Shown piece after piece: positions 1 through 9,756 of a stretch of DNA of 64,000 bases. The position numbers were made by a program, and so were the translations under genes. This stretch comes from Paraburkholderia phenoliruptrix (lineage in GTDB: Bacteria; Pseudomonadota; Gammaproteobacteria; Burkholderiales; Burkholderiaceae). The DNA is taken from positions 1 to 64,000 of the forward strand of contig NZ_JAEUAV010000001.1 of assembly GCF_019511605.1 (NCBI RefSeq), written 5' to 3'. The notes beneath the pieces were generated by a model. That model searched no databases, was not told the DNA's origin, and saw nothing but the letters and a program-made list of their open reading frames with translations. Each line of letters starts with the position of its first letter. Position 1 is the stretch's first letter.

Positions 1-94
1 CCCTCCCCCCCGCATCGAACCGGTTCTGCGCAAATCCATCCAGCACTTCGCAGCGCATAGGCGTGCCCGTTGTGCTTCGGGTCTACTGGCGCCA

Positions 95-832
95 TTGCAT
101 CGTGTCGAGACCGCCGTGCCGAAACATGCCCTTGCCGATCCGAGTCCCGTCGCCGCCCCGCTCGTGCGCCCTGCTCCCGCTGCGACCAACGTTGCCAATG
201 TCGCGGTGCGCGCGGCCCTTGCGCTTGCGCTGGCGAGCCTCATGGCCGCCTGCGCCGATCCCGCGCCAGGCGGCGCGCAACTGAAAATCGCGCAACAGCA
301 GAAACTCGTACCACCCGCCAATGAAACCTTGCCGCTGTCGCTGCGGGCCGATTCGCAGGAAGTCCTGCAAGACGTGCTGAGCGCAGTCGGCGACGAGGTG
401 TGGAACTGCCGCCGAAGCGACGCCACGCTGCAATGGACCTCGGCAGGCGCCGAAGCTACGCTCGTCGACCAGGCGCGCAAGAGCGTCGGCACCGTCATGC
501 CCAATCGCATGTTCAGCGCGTATGACGGCAGCTATGTGATCGGACGCGTCACGGCCGACGAAACCGTCACGCCCGGCGCGCTGCCGTGGCAACGCGTGAC
601 CGCGCGCTTCAATGCCGGCGAGCGCATGGGCGACGGACGCTTCGCGCGGACCACGTCGGTGCAGCGCGTGCTCACCTCGGGCGGCCTTCCGCCGAACCCG
701 CTTTGCACTCAGGAAGGCGTATCGCTCTTCGTGCCGTATTCCGCGACCTATCTGTTCTATCGCGCGAGCGACCCGGGCGCGGTCGTGCCCGCGCCCGAGC
801 CGCCGCTGGATGCCGCTTCCGCTACGCAATAG
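95..832 (+). CDS. DUF3455-family exported lipoprotein
   Basis: The C-terminal part reads as a DUF3455 domain: a W-x-S-x-G-A-E-A-T-L stretch, an 'IGRV' strand, then a T-S-V-Q-R-V-L-T-S-G-G-L-P-P block and a final Y-S-A-T-Y-L-F-Y motif. An Ala/Leu-rich segment ending in L-M-A-A-C (Cys about residue 52) looks like a lipobox, so the protein is probably anchored in an envelope membrane. The function of DUF3455 is unknown. No ATG lies ahead of the signal segment in this frame; TTG at 95 or GTG at 206 are the candidate starts and the GTG would give a more normal signal length. It lies 96 bp upstream of the first AWR-like gene on the same strand, with no sign that it belongs to the T3SS. Confidence 0.72.
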   Translation: MHRVETAVPKHALADPSPVAAPLVRPAPAATNVANVAVRAALALALASLMAACADPAPGGAQLKIAQQQKLVPPANETLPLSLRADSQEVLQDVLSAVGDEVWNCRRSDATLQWTSAGAEATLVDQARKSVGTVMPNRMFSAYDGSYVIGRVTADETVTPGALPWQRVTARFNAGERMGDGRFARTTSVQRVLTSGGLPPNPLCTQEGVSLFVPYSATYLFYRASDPGAVVPAPEPPLDAASATQ

Positions 833-928
833 AGTCGCGGCGCTGCGCGCGCTTTAACAGCGCACGCCAGTTCGCCGGCGACTGGCTGCCGGCCGTGCGC
901 AACGCCGCTGCACGCTTCGGAGGACCCG

Positions 929-3900
929 ATGAACTTTCGTCTGACCGCGCTCGCGTCGCTCCTGCCGGGACGCGAGAGCGCCGCTGCACCCACCGCTCAT
1001 CCACAACAGCCGGACGAGGCGCCACAACCCCAGCCGGACCCAAGCGCCGATTCAGAAACGCCGCTCAGCGGTCTTGCGCGTCTGTCGGATCGCGTACGGC
1101 ACAACCCCGTCACGCGGATGTTCCGCGCGTCGAACACCACGGTCACCGTACTCGAATCGACGCTGAGCGCGGCCGGCAGCGTCGCCAACCCTGCCGGCGA
1201 TGCACGCTTTCCGCGCCCGCCGCAACGCAGACCGCCGCAGCCGGCAGCAGCGCAAGCCGGGGAGCATCCGACGTCGATGGAAAACGAACACGTGACGAAC
1301 GTGCCGGAAATAGCGATAGGCGCCCACGGTGCAAAGCTCGCCGACGCCTCCATAGCACGCACGACCGCCTTCCTCGCCGCGGGCGATGCAACGCGCGGGG
1401 CGCTGCCGGTGCCCAAGTTCATGAATCCCCGCGCGATTCGCGACACGCTGCGCCGCCTGCGCAACCGCGAGGCAAACGCCGCCGCCCGCGAATGGGCCGA
1501 CACGCTCGATGAGCACTTCATGCAGCCGGTGATCGCGGTGAACCGGCTGTTTCCGGTGCCTGCAAATGCAAGCCGAGAAGTCGCGGATGCACGGCAGGCC
1601 GCCATCGACAGCCTGCTCGACGGTCTCACGCTGCGCAGGCCGCGGCCCGCCCAAGCTGATCCGTCGTTGCCCGTAACCGTCGAGCGCCTGCCGCAGGAGT
1701 GCGTGGTGCCCGTCGCCGACGCGCTCGCCGAGGCAAGCGGTGGCGACCCGACATTGGCCGCGCGAATTCTGCACCGCTTGCAGCAGCCGCTCGACATCAG
1801 CGGCTTGAGCGGCGTAAGCGCTATTGGCGACACAAGTAGCGCTCGCGACACTGCCGGCACCGCCGAGACTAGCGGCATTAGCGGCATTAGCGGCACGAGC
1901 GGCACCAGCGGCACCAGCAGCACCAACAACACCAACAACGCCAGAAACACCACCAACACCAGCAACACCAGCAACACCAGCAACACCAGCAACACCAGCA
2001 ACACCAGCAACACCAGCAACACAACCAGCATACGCGCCGCGCGAGCCCAACACCCATCGCAGGCGGCGCCCGCCGATCTGGAACAGCGCGCCTGGCGCTG
2101 CGCGCAAAACCTCGCGCACGCACGTTGCGCCGCGCTCGAAGGCTTGCTGCGCCTGCAATATGGTGACAGCGCGCGGCACGCGGAGCGCGGCAACGGCATG
2201 GCCGCACGGCTCGTGGTCTATCTGCAGGCCGCCCACAAGCTGCGTTCGATGGACGCCGATCTCGGCGCCACACCCGCCGATCTGAACGACGACGCCACCT
2301 ACCGCATGTTCATCGACGACCCATATGCCCGCCATGCGCTGCTCGCGCTCGACGCGGCCCGCCGTCTGCCGCCCGACGCCGCGAGCGTTCACGACACCGG
2401 CGACTGCGAAATCGAAGCGAGCACCGCTTACCGGTTATGGCAGATGGGGTTCGACGAAAGCGGCCCAGGTTCGGATCTGGAGCGCGCGGCGCAATTGCTG
2501 TTCGACGGCGGGACCACGTGGGTCGCGCGCGGCGCCGAGCGGCAAGCTCGGAAGGACCGCGCGCTGGGACCGATCGACGGCGCCCCGCCGGCCCAGCGCT
2601 TCGCGCAGGCGCGGGCGCGCGTCCGACTCGCGGTGCACGACGTGCCGCGCGCGTTCGGCAGGAACCGCACGCCGATCGACACGTCGAGTCTGCTTGGCGC
2701 CGACAGGCCGTTCTTCGACACCACGCGCGGGCAATATGACAGCGCGCTGATCGCCGCGCGCGAAGCGCTGCTCGACTACAGCAACGAGCAGTTGCCGTGC
2801 GCCGCGACACCGGGCCGTATGCTGACGCACGCACTGAATGCGCAGCGCCTGCAGGCCTGGACCGATGCGCGCCCTGATGTCCCGGCGCACGCAAAACCGC
2901 GCGAGCTGCAAAAACGCCGGCCCGAATCGTTCGCGCCCGAGCGGCGCGAGGCCCGCCGCATGTGGGACGCCGCGCGCGCCCGCGTCGCCGGTTTGCGCTC
3001 AGAAGGCGATCAGCGCACGCAACGCAACGTCGAGCGCGCGTTGCGCATGTTCGACGATCCGCAGCGCCGCCGCCGCTTCGTAGACGACGTGACAAGCGGC
3101 GGCTTCACGCTGGCCGCGCTGGAGCGCTGCTTCAACGCAAGCGGGATGGCCGCCGACCACCCTGTCCGCGCACAGCCCGCGCAGCGCAATCTGCAGGCAG
3201 CGCACGATCTGCTGGGCAACCCCGGCATTGCGCCGCTGCAACGTATCACGACGCACAACCTGCGCGAACAGCATCTCGCGTTGATGGCGCAGAACATTCC
3301 GGGCACGGGTTTTACGTCGTATGACGGCAATGCGCTCGGTATCGACGCGAGCGCGTGGGGCAACCTGCCTGCACGGCTGCTGGTGTCGGCGGGACCGATC
3401 GTCACGGTGCTGGGCGGGCGCGATTCGATGTATTCGATCGGCACCGCGTACGAAGGCGGACAGATGATGTTCGGCACCCGCAGTCGCGTGAACGGCACGC
3501 TGGGCGCACAGGGCTTCGTCGGCGCGACGCTGGACGTGGCCGGCGTCGCGGGCATGGCGGGCGCGTGGGCCGCGTCGAGCGTGGGCGGTTATCTGGCGCG
3601 CGAGGAGTCGGTCGTACTGCGGGCGCGGCGGCTCGCGCCCACGCCGGCCACCGCCGAGCTCGAAGCCGAGCTCTGGCACAAGGACAGCCAGCAGATGGTC
3701 AACGCGTACTGGGACGCAGCCGAGCAGGCGCAAACGCCCGACGAGTTCATGCAGATTCTGGCCGCGGGCATTGCGGATAACGAACGGATTTCGCTGTCGT
3801 CGCAGAACAATAACGCGACCACGGTGACGGCCACGCCGCTTACCGTGGGCGGCGTCGCGCGCGCGAACGTGCCGGGCGCGAATTCGCCCGAGCGTGTCGG

Positions 3901-4810
3901 CGCATATGCGGGCGTGAGCTCGGGGGTGACGCTCTACTCCGCCGCCGATCTCAACGAGAGCGGCGCGCTCGCCAGCACGATCGGCGCGACCGCTGTGCAG
4001 GGCACGCTGAGCGCCAGCGCGGGCACGCAGTTCGCGCCGCGCGCGCTCATGCTTGGCGACGGTGCGGGCGAAATCGGATCGGTGAGTCCGGGCGCGAAGA
4101 CGCTCGCGGGCGCGGCGGTCGAAGCGACGCCGTTTGGGCGCTCTTCATTCGTGTTCGCCATGCGCGATAACCGCGGGTTCGTCGCGGAATACACGATGCA
4201 GGACCGCATGTTCCGCAATGCCGACGACTGGGCCCGCTCGGTTCGCGCGAACCCCGCGTGGGTGCAGGGCATCGGCGCGCAACGTCTGCAACAGGTGATC
4301 GAGCAGACGCAGCTCGAATCGTCGGGCGAGTTTTCGTTCGGCGAACGCTGGGTTATCGCGGACGAATACGTGCCGCGCCTGAATCAGTATCTAACGCTCT
4401 CGAATCAGTTGAGGGCGCGTCTCGACGATGCGTCGCCGCCTGCGCCGACTCGCGCCGAACGCGCGCTGATCGAGGCCAGGCTGCGGGTGCTCGAGCGCAA
4501 GATGCAGCGCACATTCGAGGATCCGTCCGCCTGGCGACCTCTCGGTCTCTTCGGTCTACGCGAGGTTTCGCGCAGCAGCTCACAAGGCTGGAAGTATGGC
4601 GTGCGCGCTTCGCACGAACAAAGCCGGATTGGCAGGAGCCTGACGTTCTGGACGCCGCTGTCGGAGCCGGAGCTTGAATCGACTGGGACGGCAGGCGGCA
4701 GCGCGGCTACGGGCAGCCTTGCTTCGGAGATGAACGAGGCTCAGAAGCTGGCAGGCGCAGGCGCTGTAGGCAGCGCGGCCTCATCAGCGGGGCCTGGCGG
4801 CGGCGTTTGA
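929..4810 (+). CDS. AWR/RipA-like putative T3SS effector (first copy)
   Basis: A 1,293-aa protein with a GGAGG ribosome site at 919-923. It has no signal peptide, the N-terminus is Pro/Ala/Ser-rich, and residues about 290-370 are a low-complexity Ser/Gly/Thr/Asn region including seven perfect 9-bp repeats. An Ala-Trp-Arg triplet lies at residues 388-390 in the context AWRCAQNLA; the second large protein in the window (29405) has AWRAARVLA. AWR proteins (RipA in Ralstonia) are T3SS effectors of about 1,000-1,200 residues named for this triplet. The C-terminal third also aligns in order with the second copy (a Gly-rich 'GTLGAQGFVGATLDVAG' region, then 'VVLRARR', and a terminal W-R-P/W-M-A region). 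Family assignment is inferred by eye. Unlike the other T3SS genes here, I found no perfect PIP box in the 330 bp upstream. Confidence 0.72.
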   Translation: MNFRLTALASLLPGRESAAAPTAHPQQPDEAPQPQPDPSADSETPLSGLARLSDRVRHNPVTRMFRASNTTVTVLESTLSAAGSVANPAGDARFPRPPQRRPPQPAAAQAGEHPTSMENEHVTNVPEIAIGAHGAKLADASIARTTAFLAAGDATRGALPVPKFMNPRAIRDTLRRLRNREANAAAREWADTLDEHFMQPVIAVNRLFPVPANASREVADARQAAIDSLLDGLTLRRPRPAQADPSLPVTVERLPQECVVPVADALAEASGGDPTLAARILHRLQQPLDISGLSGVSAIGDTSSARDTAGTAETSGISGISGTSGTSGTSSTNNTNNARNTTNTSNTSNTSNTSNTSNTSNTSNTTSIRAARAQHPSQAAPADLEQRAWRCAQNLAHARCAALEGLLRLQYGDSARHAERGNGMAARLVVYLQAAHKLRSMDADLGATPADLNDDATYRMFIDDPYARHALLALDAARRLPPDAASVHDTGDCEIEASTAYRLWQMGFDESGPGSDLERAAQLLFDGGTTWVARGAERQARKDRALGPIDGAPPAQRFAQARARVRLAVHDVPRAFGRNRTPIDTSSLLGADRPFFDTTRGQYDSALIAAREALLDYSNEQLPCAATPGRMLTHALNAQRLQAWTDARPDVPAHAKPRELQKRRPESFAPERREARRMWDAARARVAGLRSEGDQRTQRNVERALRMFDDPQRRRRFVDDVTSGGFTLAALERCFNASGMAADHPVRAQPAQRNLQAAHDLLGNPGIAPLQRITTHNLREQHLALMAQNIPGTGFTSYDGNALGIDASAWGNLPARLLVSAGPIVTVLGGRDSMYSIGTAYEGGQMMFGTRSRVNGTLGAQGFVGATLDVAGVAGMAGAWAASSVGGYLAREESVVLRARRLAPTPATAELEAELWHKDSQQMVNAYWDAAEQAQTPDEFMQILAAGIADNERISLSSQNNNATTVTATPLTVGGVARANVPGANSPERVGAYAGVSSGVTLYSAADLNESGALASTIGATAVQGTLSASAGTQFAPRALMLGDGAGEIGSVSPGAKTLAGAAVEATPFGRSSFVFAMRDNRGFVAEYTMQDRMFRNADDWARSVRANPAWVQGIGAQRLQQVIEQTQLESSGEFSFGERWVIADEYVPRLNQYLTLSNQLRARLDDASPPAPTRAERALIEARLRVLERKMQRTFEDPSAWRPLGLFGLREVSRSSSQGWKYGVRASHEQSRIGRSLTFWTPLSEPELESTGTAGGSAATGSLASEMNEAQKLAGAGAVGSAASSAGPGGGV
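1955..2017 (+). repeat. 9-bp in-frame tandem repeat (AACACCAGC x7)
   Basis: Seven perfect copies of AACACCAGC inside the first AWR-like gene encode a Ser-Asn-Thr tripeptide run. Diverged copies extend upstream to about 1,860 as Gly-Thr-Ser and Gly-Ile-Ser units. Copy-number change would keep the frame and only alter linker length. Confidence 0.93.
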
Positions 4811-4890
4811 ATGCGGGCAGCGGTTGGTTGCCTGAGCCGCGAGCAACGGCGGCGTCCCGCGTGCCGCTGCCGCCCTCCGGCTGCCCGCGA

Positions 4891-5982
4891 CTACGACGCC
4901 TGCTGCACGGAAGAGACGCCCTCGCGGCCGCCCTGCCGTGCTTCGTCCGCGATCAGCCGCTCCATGATCCGGCGGGCGTGCAACGCGCCCGCGTCGATAG
5001 GCAACATGGCCGGGCGCAGCGACCAGAAATCGCGCTCGCCGATCATACGTTGTTGCGCTTCCAGCATGGGAATGTCTTCGTCGCGAAACGGCGCGAGCAG
5101 ACTCTGCGCGGTGCGGTTCACAAGCTCCGCTCCATGCGCGCCGATAGCGCGCGGCAAACCGAACGCAAAAAAGTAATGCGAACTCGCGGCGGTTTCCGGC
5201 GTGAGCCAGTGCGCCGAGACCGCTTCGCGCGTGGTCTCCGGCCAGCCGCTTTCGCAAACCCGCACGGCGATAGTGAGTAGCCCCGGCGGCATCCACTGCA
5301 CGTCGAGTTCGCGGTCGGCGCGCTCGCCGTACAGCAGCTCGAAGCTTTGCGTGAGCATCGGCCGCAACAATTCGCCCTTCATCTCGCGATGCACCGACAC
5401 GGTGTCGCCCGCAACCGTCGCGCGTACCACGCCGCTCGCCATCTGCTCGCTGCCGAGCGTGTCGGGATGCAGATACTGGAAATGGCTGAGATCGAGAAGA
5501 TTGTCGGCGCTCAACTGGTAATTCGCACGCGTGTGCAAATAGCGCTCGCTCGTGAAGTGATCGCGTGGATCGAGATAGTCGAATGCGGGCAGCGGCGTGC
5601 TGAGCGCGCGCTGTGGATCGCCCGGCCAGAACCAGACCGCCCCATAACGCTCGTGCACCGGATAGCGACGCGCCTGCGCGCGCGCCGGCACGCGCCCGTC
5701 GCCGTGCGGGTTGAACACGCAATGCCCGTGCGCGCCGAAACGCAGGCCGTGGTACGGACATTCCAGCGTACCGTCGACAATGCGGCCGCTCGACAGCGGC
5801 GCAAAGCGATGCGGACAGCGGTCTGCGAGCGCGACGGCCTCGCCACCGGCAGTACGGTAAAGCACCACCGGTTCATCAAGCAAAGTGCGGCCGAGCGGCG
5901 CATGCGCCGTAACCTCGCTGGACAGCGCGGCGACATACCAGGCATTGAGCAGATAAGGCACGGCGAGACTCCCATCGAACAC
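4891..5982 (-). CDS. Rieske-type aromatic ring-hydroxylating oxygenase (VanA-like)
   Basis: A 363-aa protein with an N-terminal Rieske [2Fe-2S] domain: C56-P-H58 and C75-P-Y-H78. A mononuclear iron site follows as D-N-L-L-D-L-S-H-F-Q-Y-L-H (H167, H172), typical of vanillate O-demethylase/phenylpropionate dioxygenase oxygenase subunits. Such enzymes take electrons from a separate reductase to oxygenate or O-demethylate aromatic substrates; no reductase gene is next to it, so the substrate is unknown. The start used is GTG at 5982; a second GTG lies eight codons in and neither has a strong ribosome site. It converges with the first AWR-like gene (81 bp apart) and is divergent from the HrpG-like regulator. 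Co-regulation with the T3SS is not evident: no PIP box upstream. Confidence 0.85.
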   Translation of the reverse strand: MFDGSLAVPYLLNAWYVAALSSEVTAHAPLGRTLLDEPVVLYRTAGGEAVALADRCPHRFAPLSSGRIVDGTLECPYHGLRFGAHGHCVFNPHGDGRVPARAQARRYPVHERYGAVWFWPGDPQRALSTPLPAFDYLDPRDHFTSERYLHTRANYQLSADNLLDLSHFQYLHPDTLGSEQMASGVVRATVAGDTVSVHREMKGELLRPMLTQSFELLYGERADRELDVQWMPPGLLTIAVRVCESGWPETTREAVSAHWLTPETAASSHYFFAFGLPRAIGAHGAELVNRTAQSLLAPFRDEDIPMLEAQQRMIGERDFWSLRPAMLPIDAGALHARRIMERLIADEARQGGREGVSSVQQAS

Positions 5983-6591
5983 GGCGATTCAGCGCGGCGG
6001 CGTGCCCATATTAGGCAATACACAAATAAGCACGCTCAACAATCCTCATAGCGGTAAATAGCAGCATTCTTGCAATTGCATTCGCGGGAATCGGAAATAA
6101 ATGCGAATTCCTAATAGGGCGAGCATGCGGATGGAAATTTGCCGACAGATGCGTGCGAAGTCCGCGAGCCGTTCTTCGCAGAAGCACACGGCAACATTAC
6201 ATTATCATTACTTTACTGTAAGGTTGGCGGAGAGAATGCCGAAAATATTGGGATTCCGGCGGTTCGCGCCGCTTCGCATCTGTAAGGTTAGGCGCCTCTC
6301 ATACCTGCATTATTTTTTCGACGCTGTGCAAAAAACGTCTAATGCACACGGCGACCTACGAAAAACAGGTGGAAGAAAAATGTCAAATTCGTGTTCCATT
6401 TTTCAATCAGCCGATTGAATCCCGATGACGAAACAAAACGTTACATCCTTGATGGGCCGCGCCCTCTACTGTCGAGTCATTCGAAATGCGTATTCGCATC
6501 CACGCGCAGACGCATCGACCCACCGGTTCCACGAATAACGTTCGCCCTACGTTCGCACTCTCGCGGGCGCCCGGCATCGCACGGAGGAAAA
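5983..6591. other. 609-bp AT-rich intergenic region upstream of the hrpG-like gene
   Basis: This spacer between two divergent genes is visibly richer in A/T than all flanking DNA, with runs such as TTATTTTTTCG and CATTATCATTAC. It contains a direct repeat CTGTAAGGTT at 6216-6225 and 6280-6289. A plus-strand open frame of 105 codons exists here (6101-6418) but has no ribosome site and no recognisable product, so I do not call it. It most likely holds the promoters of the Rieske oxygenase and of the regulator. Confidence 0.6.
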
Positions 6592-7635
6592 ATGAAACTT
6601 GCAGTGATGACCAGAAGCGCAACACTGTTCGGGTTGATCTGCCGTTGTTTCGAAGCCGACGGCGCCGTCTGCCACCGGTTCGCCGATGACGTGGCCTTCG
6701 CGCGCGCAATCTACCGCGACGAATACAGCGCGATCCTGATCGACGCCGACACTGGGCTCAATCCGCTGCGCCCCGTGCTCGCGCGGCGCGCCTGTTACGC
6801 GGACCGTCGCGCGCCGTTGATCGTGATCGGCGCGGGTCACGATCGCGAAGCCATCGGGCGTCTGTTCGACGCGGGTGCGGACGACGTAGTGCTCTCGCCG
6901 GTCGACGCCCGCGAGGTGATGCTGCGGGTTCATCTCGCACTGTTGCGTGCGCAACTACAAAGCGCGGATTCCAGCGACATGCTCGAATGCGGAGTATACC
7001 GGCTCGATCGCCGCACCTGCACGGTCCACGTGGACAGCCACGCGGTGCGGCTCACGCCGCGCGAATTCGCGATTGCGTGGCTGCTGTTCTCGCGCCGCGG
7101 CGAATATGTGAGCCGACGCCAGATTGCCGGCGCGGTATGGAGCCGTTCCGAGGACATCATTGGCCGCACACTCGAACAGCACATCTACAAACTGCGCAAG
7201 AAACTCGAACTGAACGGCCCTTGGGGCGTGCATCTGCGTACGTTGTATGCGCATGGCTACCGCATAGAGATGGTGGACACAGCGGATGCCGCGCTCGACG
7301 AAAGCACCCGGGGCACACAGAGCATGCAGACGATGGAAAGCCTGGATAGCCCGGCAAGCGTGGAAAGCATGGAAAGCACCGCGTTCGCCCCGCTGCGCGG
7401 CGAGGCGCGGGCAGCGGCGGCCGTGCCCTGCATCGGGCCCATGCCGCGCGCCTCTGTGCCGGTCTCGCCGCCGCGTGCCGAAGTGCATCCCGCTGATAGC
7501 GCCGTGGCGCGCAATGCGCCGTCCTGGGGCGAGTCGCAAGCGGCCTTCGCCGCCTCCGCGGGCGGCGTGCCGAATACGCCGTATGCGCTGCTGAGCGCGG
7601 CCGCCCTCGCCGCGCGCACGCGCGGCAATGGCTAA
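6592..7635 (+). CDS. HrpG-like OmpR-family response regulator
   Basis: A 347-aa regulator with an AGGAGG-like site just before ATG at 6592. Residues 1-120 form a receiver-like domain and about 135-235 a winged-helix DNA-binding domain (L-T-P-R-E-F-A-I-A-W-L-L ... G-R-T-L-E-Q-H-I-Y-K-L-R-K-K-L ... Y-A-H-G-Y-R). The receiver is atypical: the N-terminal acidic pair is absent (MKLAVMTRSA), and the usual Lys region reads L-S-P-V-D-A; an Asp remains in L-I-D-A-D. The roughly 110 C-terminal residues are Ala/Ser/Met-rich and low in complexity. In Ralstonia and Xanthomonas, HrpG is an OmpR-type activator of the AraC-type gene hrpB/hrpX that switches on the hrp genes. Position next to the sct operon supports the same role here, though no paired kinase is adjacent. 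Confidence 0.8.
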   Translation: MKLAVMTRSATLFGLICRCFEADGAVCHRFADDVAFARAIYRDEYSAILIDADTGLNPLRPVLARRACYADRRAPLIVIGAGHDREAIGRLFDAGADDVVLSPVDAREVMLRVHLALLRAQLQSADSSDMLECGVYRLDRRTCTVHVDSHAVRLTPREFAIAWLLFSRRGEYVSRRQIAGAVWSRSEDIIGRTLEQHIYKLRKKLELNGPWGVHLRTLYAHGYRIEMVDTADAALDESTRGTQSMQTMESLDSPASVESMESTAFAPLRGEARAAAAVPCIGPMPRASVPVSPPRAEVHPADSAVARNAPSWGESQAAFAASAGGVPNTPYALLSAAALAARTRGNG

Positions 7636-7652
7636 GAACTCGTGAGACCCGT

Positions 7653-7682
7653 GCGGCGCGCCTAAACACCGTTGCGCGCCGC
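7653..7682. terminator. Hairpin between converging hrpG-like and sctC
   Basis: A 9-bp GC stem, GCGGCGCGC at 7653-7661 pairing with GCGCGCCGC at 7674-7682, around a 12-nt loop. It sits between the stop codons of two converging genes. No T-tract follows on either strand, so it may be a weak or factor-assisted bidirectional terminator. Confidence 0.5.
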
Positions 7683-7730
7683 TTCCCCAACCGCTATGGA
7701 CCGATGAACCGCCCGCCGGCACTCGCGCGC

Positions 7731-9563
7731 TCAGAACTCGATAATGCGCGGCGACAGCAGAAAGAGCCGCTCCATATGGCTGCGCTGATCGTCGCGATAG
7801 CGGAACAGCGCGCCGATCAGCGGAATCTTCGACAGACCCGGCACGCCGGTTTCGCCGTTCGTCGACGTATCGACACGATAGCCCGCAATCAGCAGGCTCT
7901 CGCCCTGGCCCACGAACGATTCGGTATTGATCGTGCTCGTCGTGATCACCGGAATGTTGTCCACCTGCTGCGATGTAATTGCGCCGTCCTCGATATGAAC
8001 GTTCAGCTTGATGTCCGTTCTGCCGTTCTCTTCGACCACGAGCGGCAGCACGCGCAGCGACACGCCGGTCGACACGCTGTACAGATCCGCCGACGTGTAG
8101 CCCGACACGCGCACGAAAAAGCGCGTTTTCTGGTCCATCACGGCCTCCACGTTGTTGAGCGTGGCGACTTTCGGGCTCGCGTCGATCTTCGCGAGATTGC
8201 TCTGTTGCAGCGCGTTCACGCGCGCGAGCAGATAGCGGCCCGCGTTGCCGAGCACGGCTGTGAGCGAGCCGCCGACCGGCGTCGTGTTGATGACGGTCGT
8301 GCCGTCCGCAAGCGTCTGCGTGCCGAAAATCGGATCGATGTTGCCGTTATAGCCGTTCTGCTGCGTGGTGCCGTTGCCCGTCTGGATGTCGATGTGGCTG
8401 TTGTGCGCGCGCCAGTCCACGCCAATCTGCTTGAGCGCGTTGTCGTCGATTTCGATGATATGCGCTTCGATCTCGATCAGGCGCGGCCGCACGTCGAGTT
8501 TGTCAATCAGGCTCTGGTATTGCGCGAGGCGTTGCGGCACGTCGCGAATCAACACGGAGTTGGTGCGCGGATCGGCTTCGATCACCGGCAGTGTCTGGCT
8601 GCCGCTCACCGACGTATCGGCAGCGCTGTCGCCGTCGCCGCTACTGGAGGAGCCGATCGACTGCATGCCCGGTCCACCGCCCGCCGCCATGCCGTTGAGC
8701 AATCCGCCGATGCCGGGCGCCACGCCGCCGTTCGCGGCAATGCCGGCCGGCAGCGGCGGATTCACGCCGCTCTGATAACCGCCGCCGTCGGTGCTGCCGG
8801 TCACGTCGCGCATCGGCTGCAGGCGGCGCATTGTCGGTTCGCGCGCGGCGCGGTTGGCGGCCTGCTCGTAGCTGTCGGCGCCGTTACGGCCGCGCTGATC
8901 GCGCGGATGGTACATGGCCGACAGCACGTTTGCGACGCCCGACACCGTCACCGTCTTGCCGTCTATCTCGACGTTGTGATCCGCCGCCCACGCGTGATGC
9001 AGCTGGAACACGCGGATCATCGAGCCCGAACGCTGCGCGGCGTTGTCATCGAGACGGCGCGCGACCTCGGACACGAGCTGCACATACGCTTGCGGCCCGC
9101 TGACGAGCGCGGTTCCCTGGGTCTCGTCGTAGGTGATCGGAAAGCGCGCATTCTCGATGCGCAGTTGCGTGAGCGCCGAGCGCAGGTCGGCGGCACTCGC
9201 ATGATCGAGCTTGATCACGCGCCGCGTGACGGTGTTGACGTCGCTGATGGACAGCACGCTGCCGTCGTAAAACCACACGAAGCCGAAGCTCGACGCCAGC
9301 GTGTCGAGAAAGCGCTGCGGCGGCATGTCGAAGCGGCCGCTCACGCTGCCGTGCACGTCGCCCGAAATGGTTGTGGGCACACCTTGTCCAGCGGTGAAAT
9401 CGCGCAGCACGTCCTTCACGTCCTGCCCTTCGGCGCTGACGTGAACCACCGAGCTGCGCCAGTGAATGGCCGCGGCTTCGGCGGGCGACGCGAGCAGAGT
9501 GGGCAATGCGAAGGCAAGAGACGCTGCCAGCCGGGCAGCAAGCAAGAGCCGTTTGTTGTTCAT
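7731..9563 (-). CDS. sctC: T3SS outer-membrane secretin SctC (HrcC)
   Basis: A 610-aa secretin subunit that forms the outer-membrane ring of the injectisome. The ATG at 9563 is chosen because it directly precedes a Sec signal peptide (MNNKRLLLAARLAASLAFALPTLLASPAEA). N-domain repeats occupy roughly residues 40-330; the C-terminal secretin domain contains L-D-V-R-P-R-L-I-E-I-E-A, V-A-T-L-N-N-V-E-A, and the closing V-P-G-L-S-K-I-P-L-I-G-A-L-F-R and R-L-F-L-L-S-P-R-I-I-E-F. A Gly/Ser/Asn-rich linker at about residues 250-330 is longer than usual. It is the last gene of the hrpB operon; 193 bp separate it from sctT, so an additional promoter is possible, but no PIP box is seen there. Confidence 0.95.
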   Translation of the reverse strand: MNNKRLLLAARLAASLAFALPTLLASPAEAAAIHWRSSVVHVSAEGQDVKDVLRDFTAGQGVPTTISGDVHGSVSGRFDMPPQRFLDTLASSFGFVWFYDGSVLSISDVNTVTRRVIKLDHASAADLRSALTQLRIENARFPITYDETQGTALVSGPQAYVQLVSEVARRLDDNAAQRSGSMIRVFQLHHAWAADHNVEIDGKTVTVSGVANVLSAMYHPRDQRGRNGADSYEQAANRAAREPTMRRLQPMRDVTGSTDGGGYQSGVNPPLPAGIAANGGVAPGIGGLLNGMAAGGGPGMQSIGSSSSGDGDSAADTSVSGSQTLPVIEADPRTNSVLIRDVPQRLAQYQSLIDKLDVRPRLIEIEAHIIEIDDNALKQIGVDWRAHNSHIDIQTGNGTTQQNGYNGNIDPIFGTQTLADGTTVINTTPVGGSLTAVLGNAGRYLLARVNALQQSNLAKIDASPKVATLNNVEAVMDQKTRFFVRVSGYTSADLYSVSTGVSLRVLPLVVEENGRTDIKLNVHIEDGAITSQQVDNIPVITTSTINTESFVGQGESLLIAGYRVDTSTNGETGVPGLSKIPLIGALFRYRDDQRSHMERLFLLSPRIIEF

Positions 9564-9756
9564 GGGTTGCACGATGTCCACGATGGTCAAGGAATGGGCC
9601 GCGCGTCATGCAACGCGAGCCGGCGATGCCCAATGTATCGAAGCGTGTGAAGCACATCCTCAACAAATCTGACGGTTCGCGCGCATTTGAGGAGTGTTGA
9701 GAATTGGCGCGGCCTGCATGGGCACGGCCTGTATTGGCGCGGCCTGCGCGCCGTGT

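Noticed and set aside
832..928. PIP box upstream of the first AWR-like gene
   Set aside because: TTCGC at 871 and TTCGG at 916 are present but 45 nt apart, so no box.
6101..6418. 105-codon plus-strand open frame in the AT-rich spacer
   Set aside because: No ribosome site, basic random-like composition, and it covers the presumed promoter region of the regulator.
7704..9650. Long plus-strand open frame of 648 codons opposite sctC
   Set aside because: Arg/His/Ala-rich antisense shadow created by high-GC codon use; sctC on the other strand has a signal peptide and secretin motifs.
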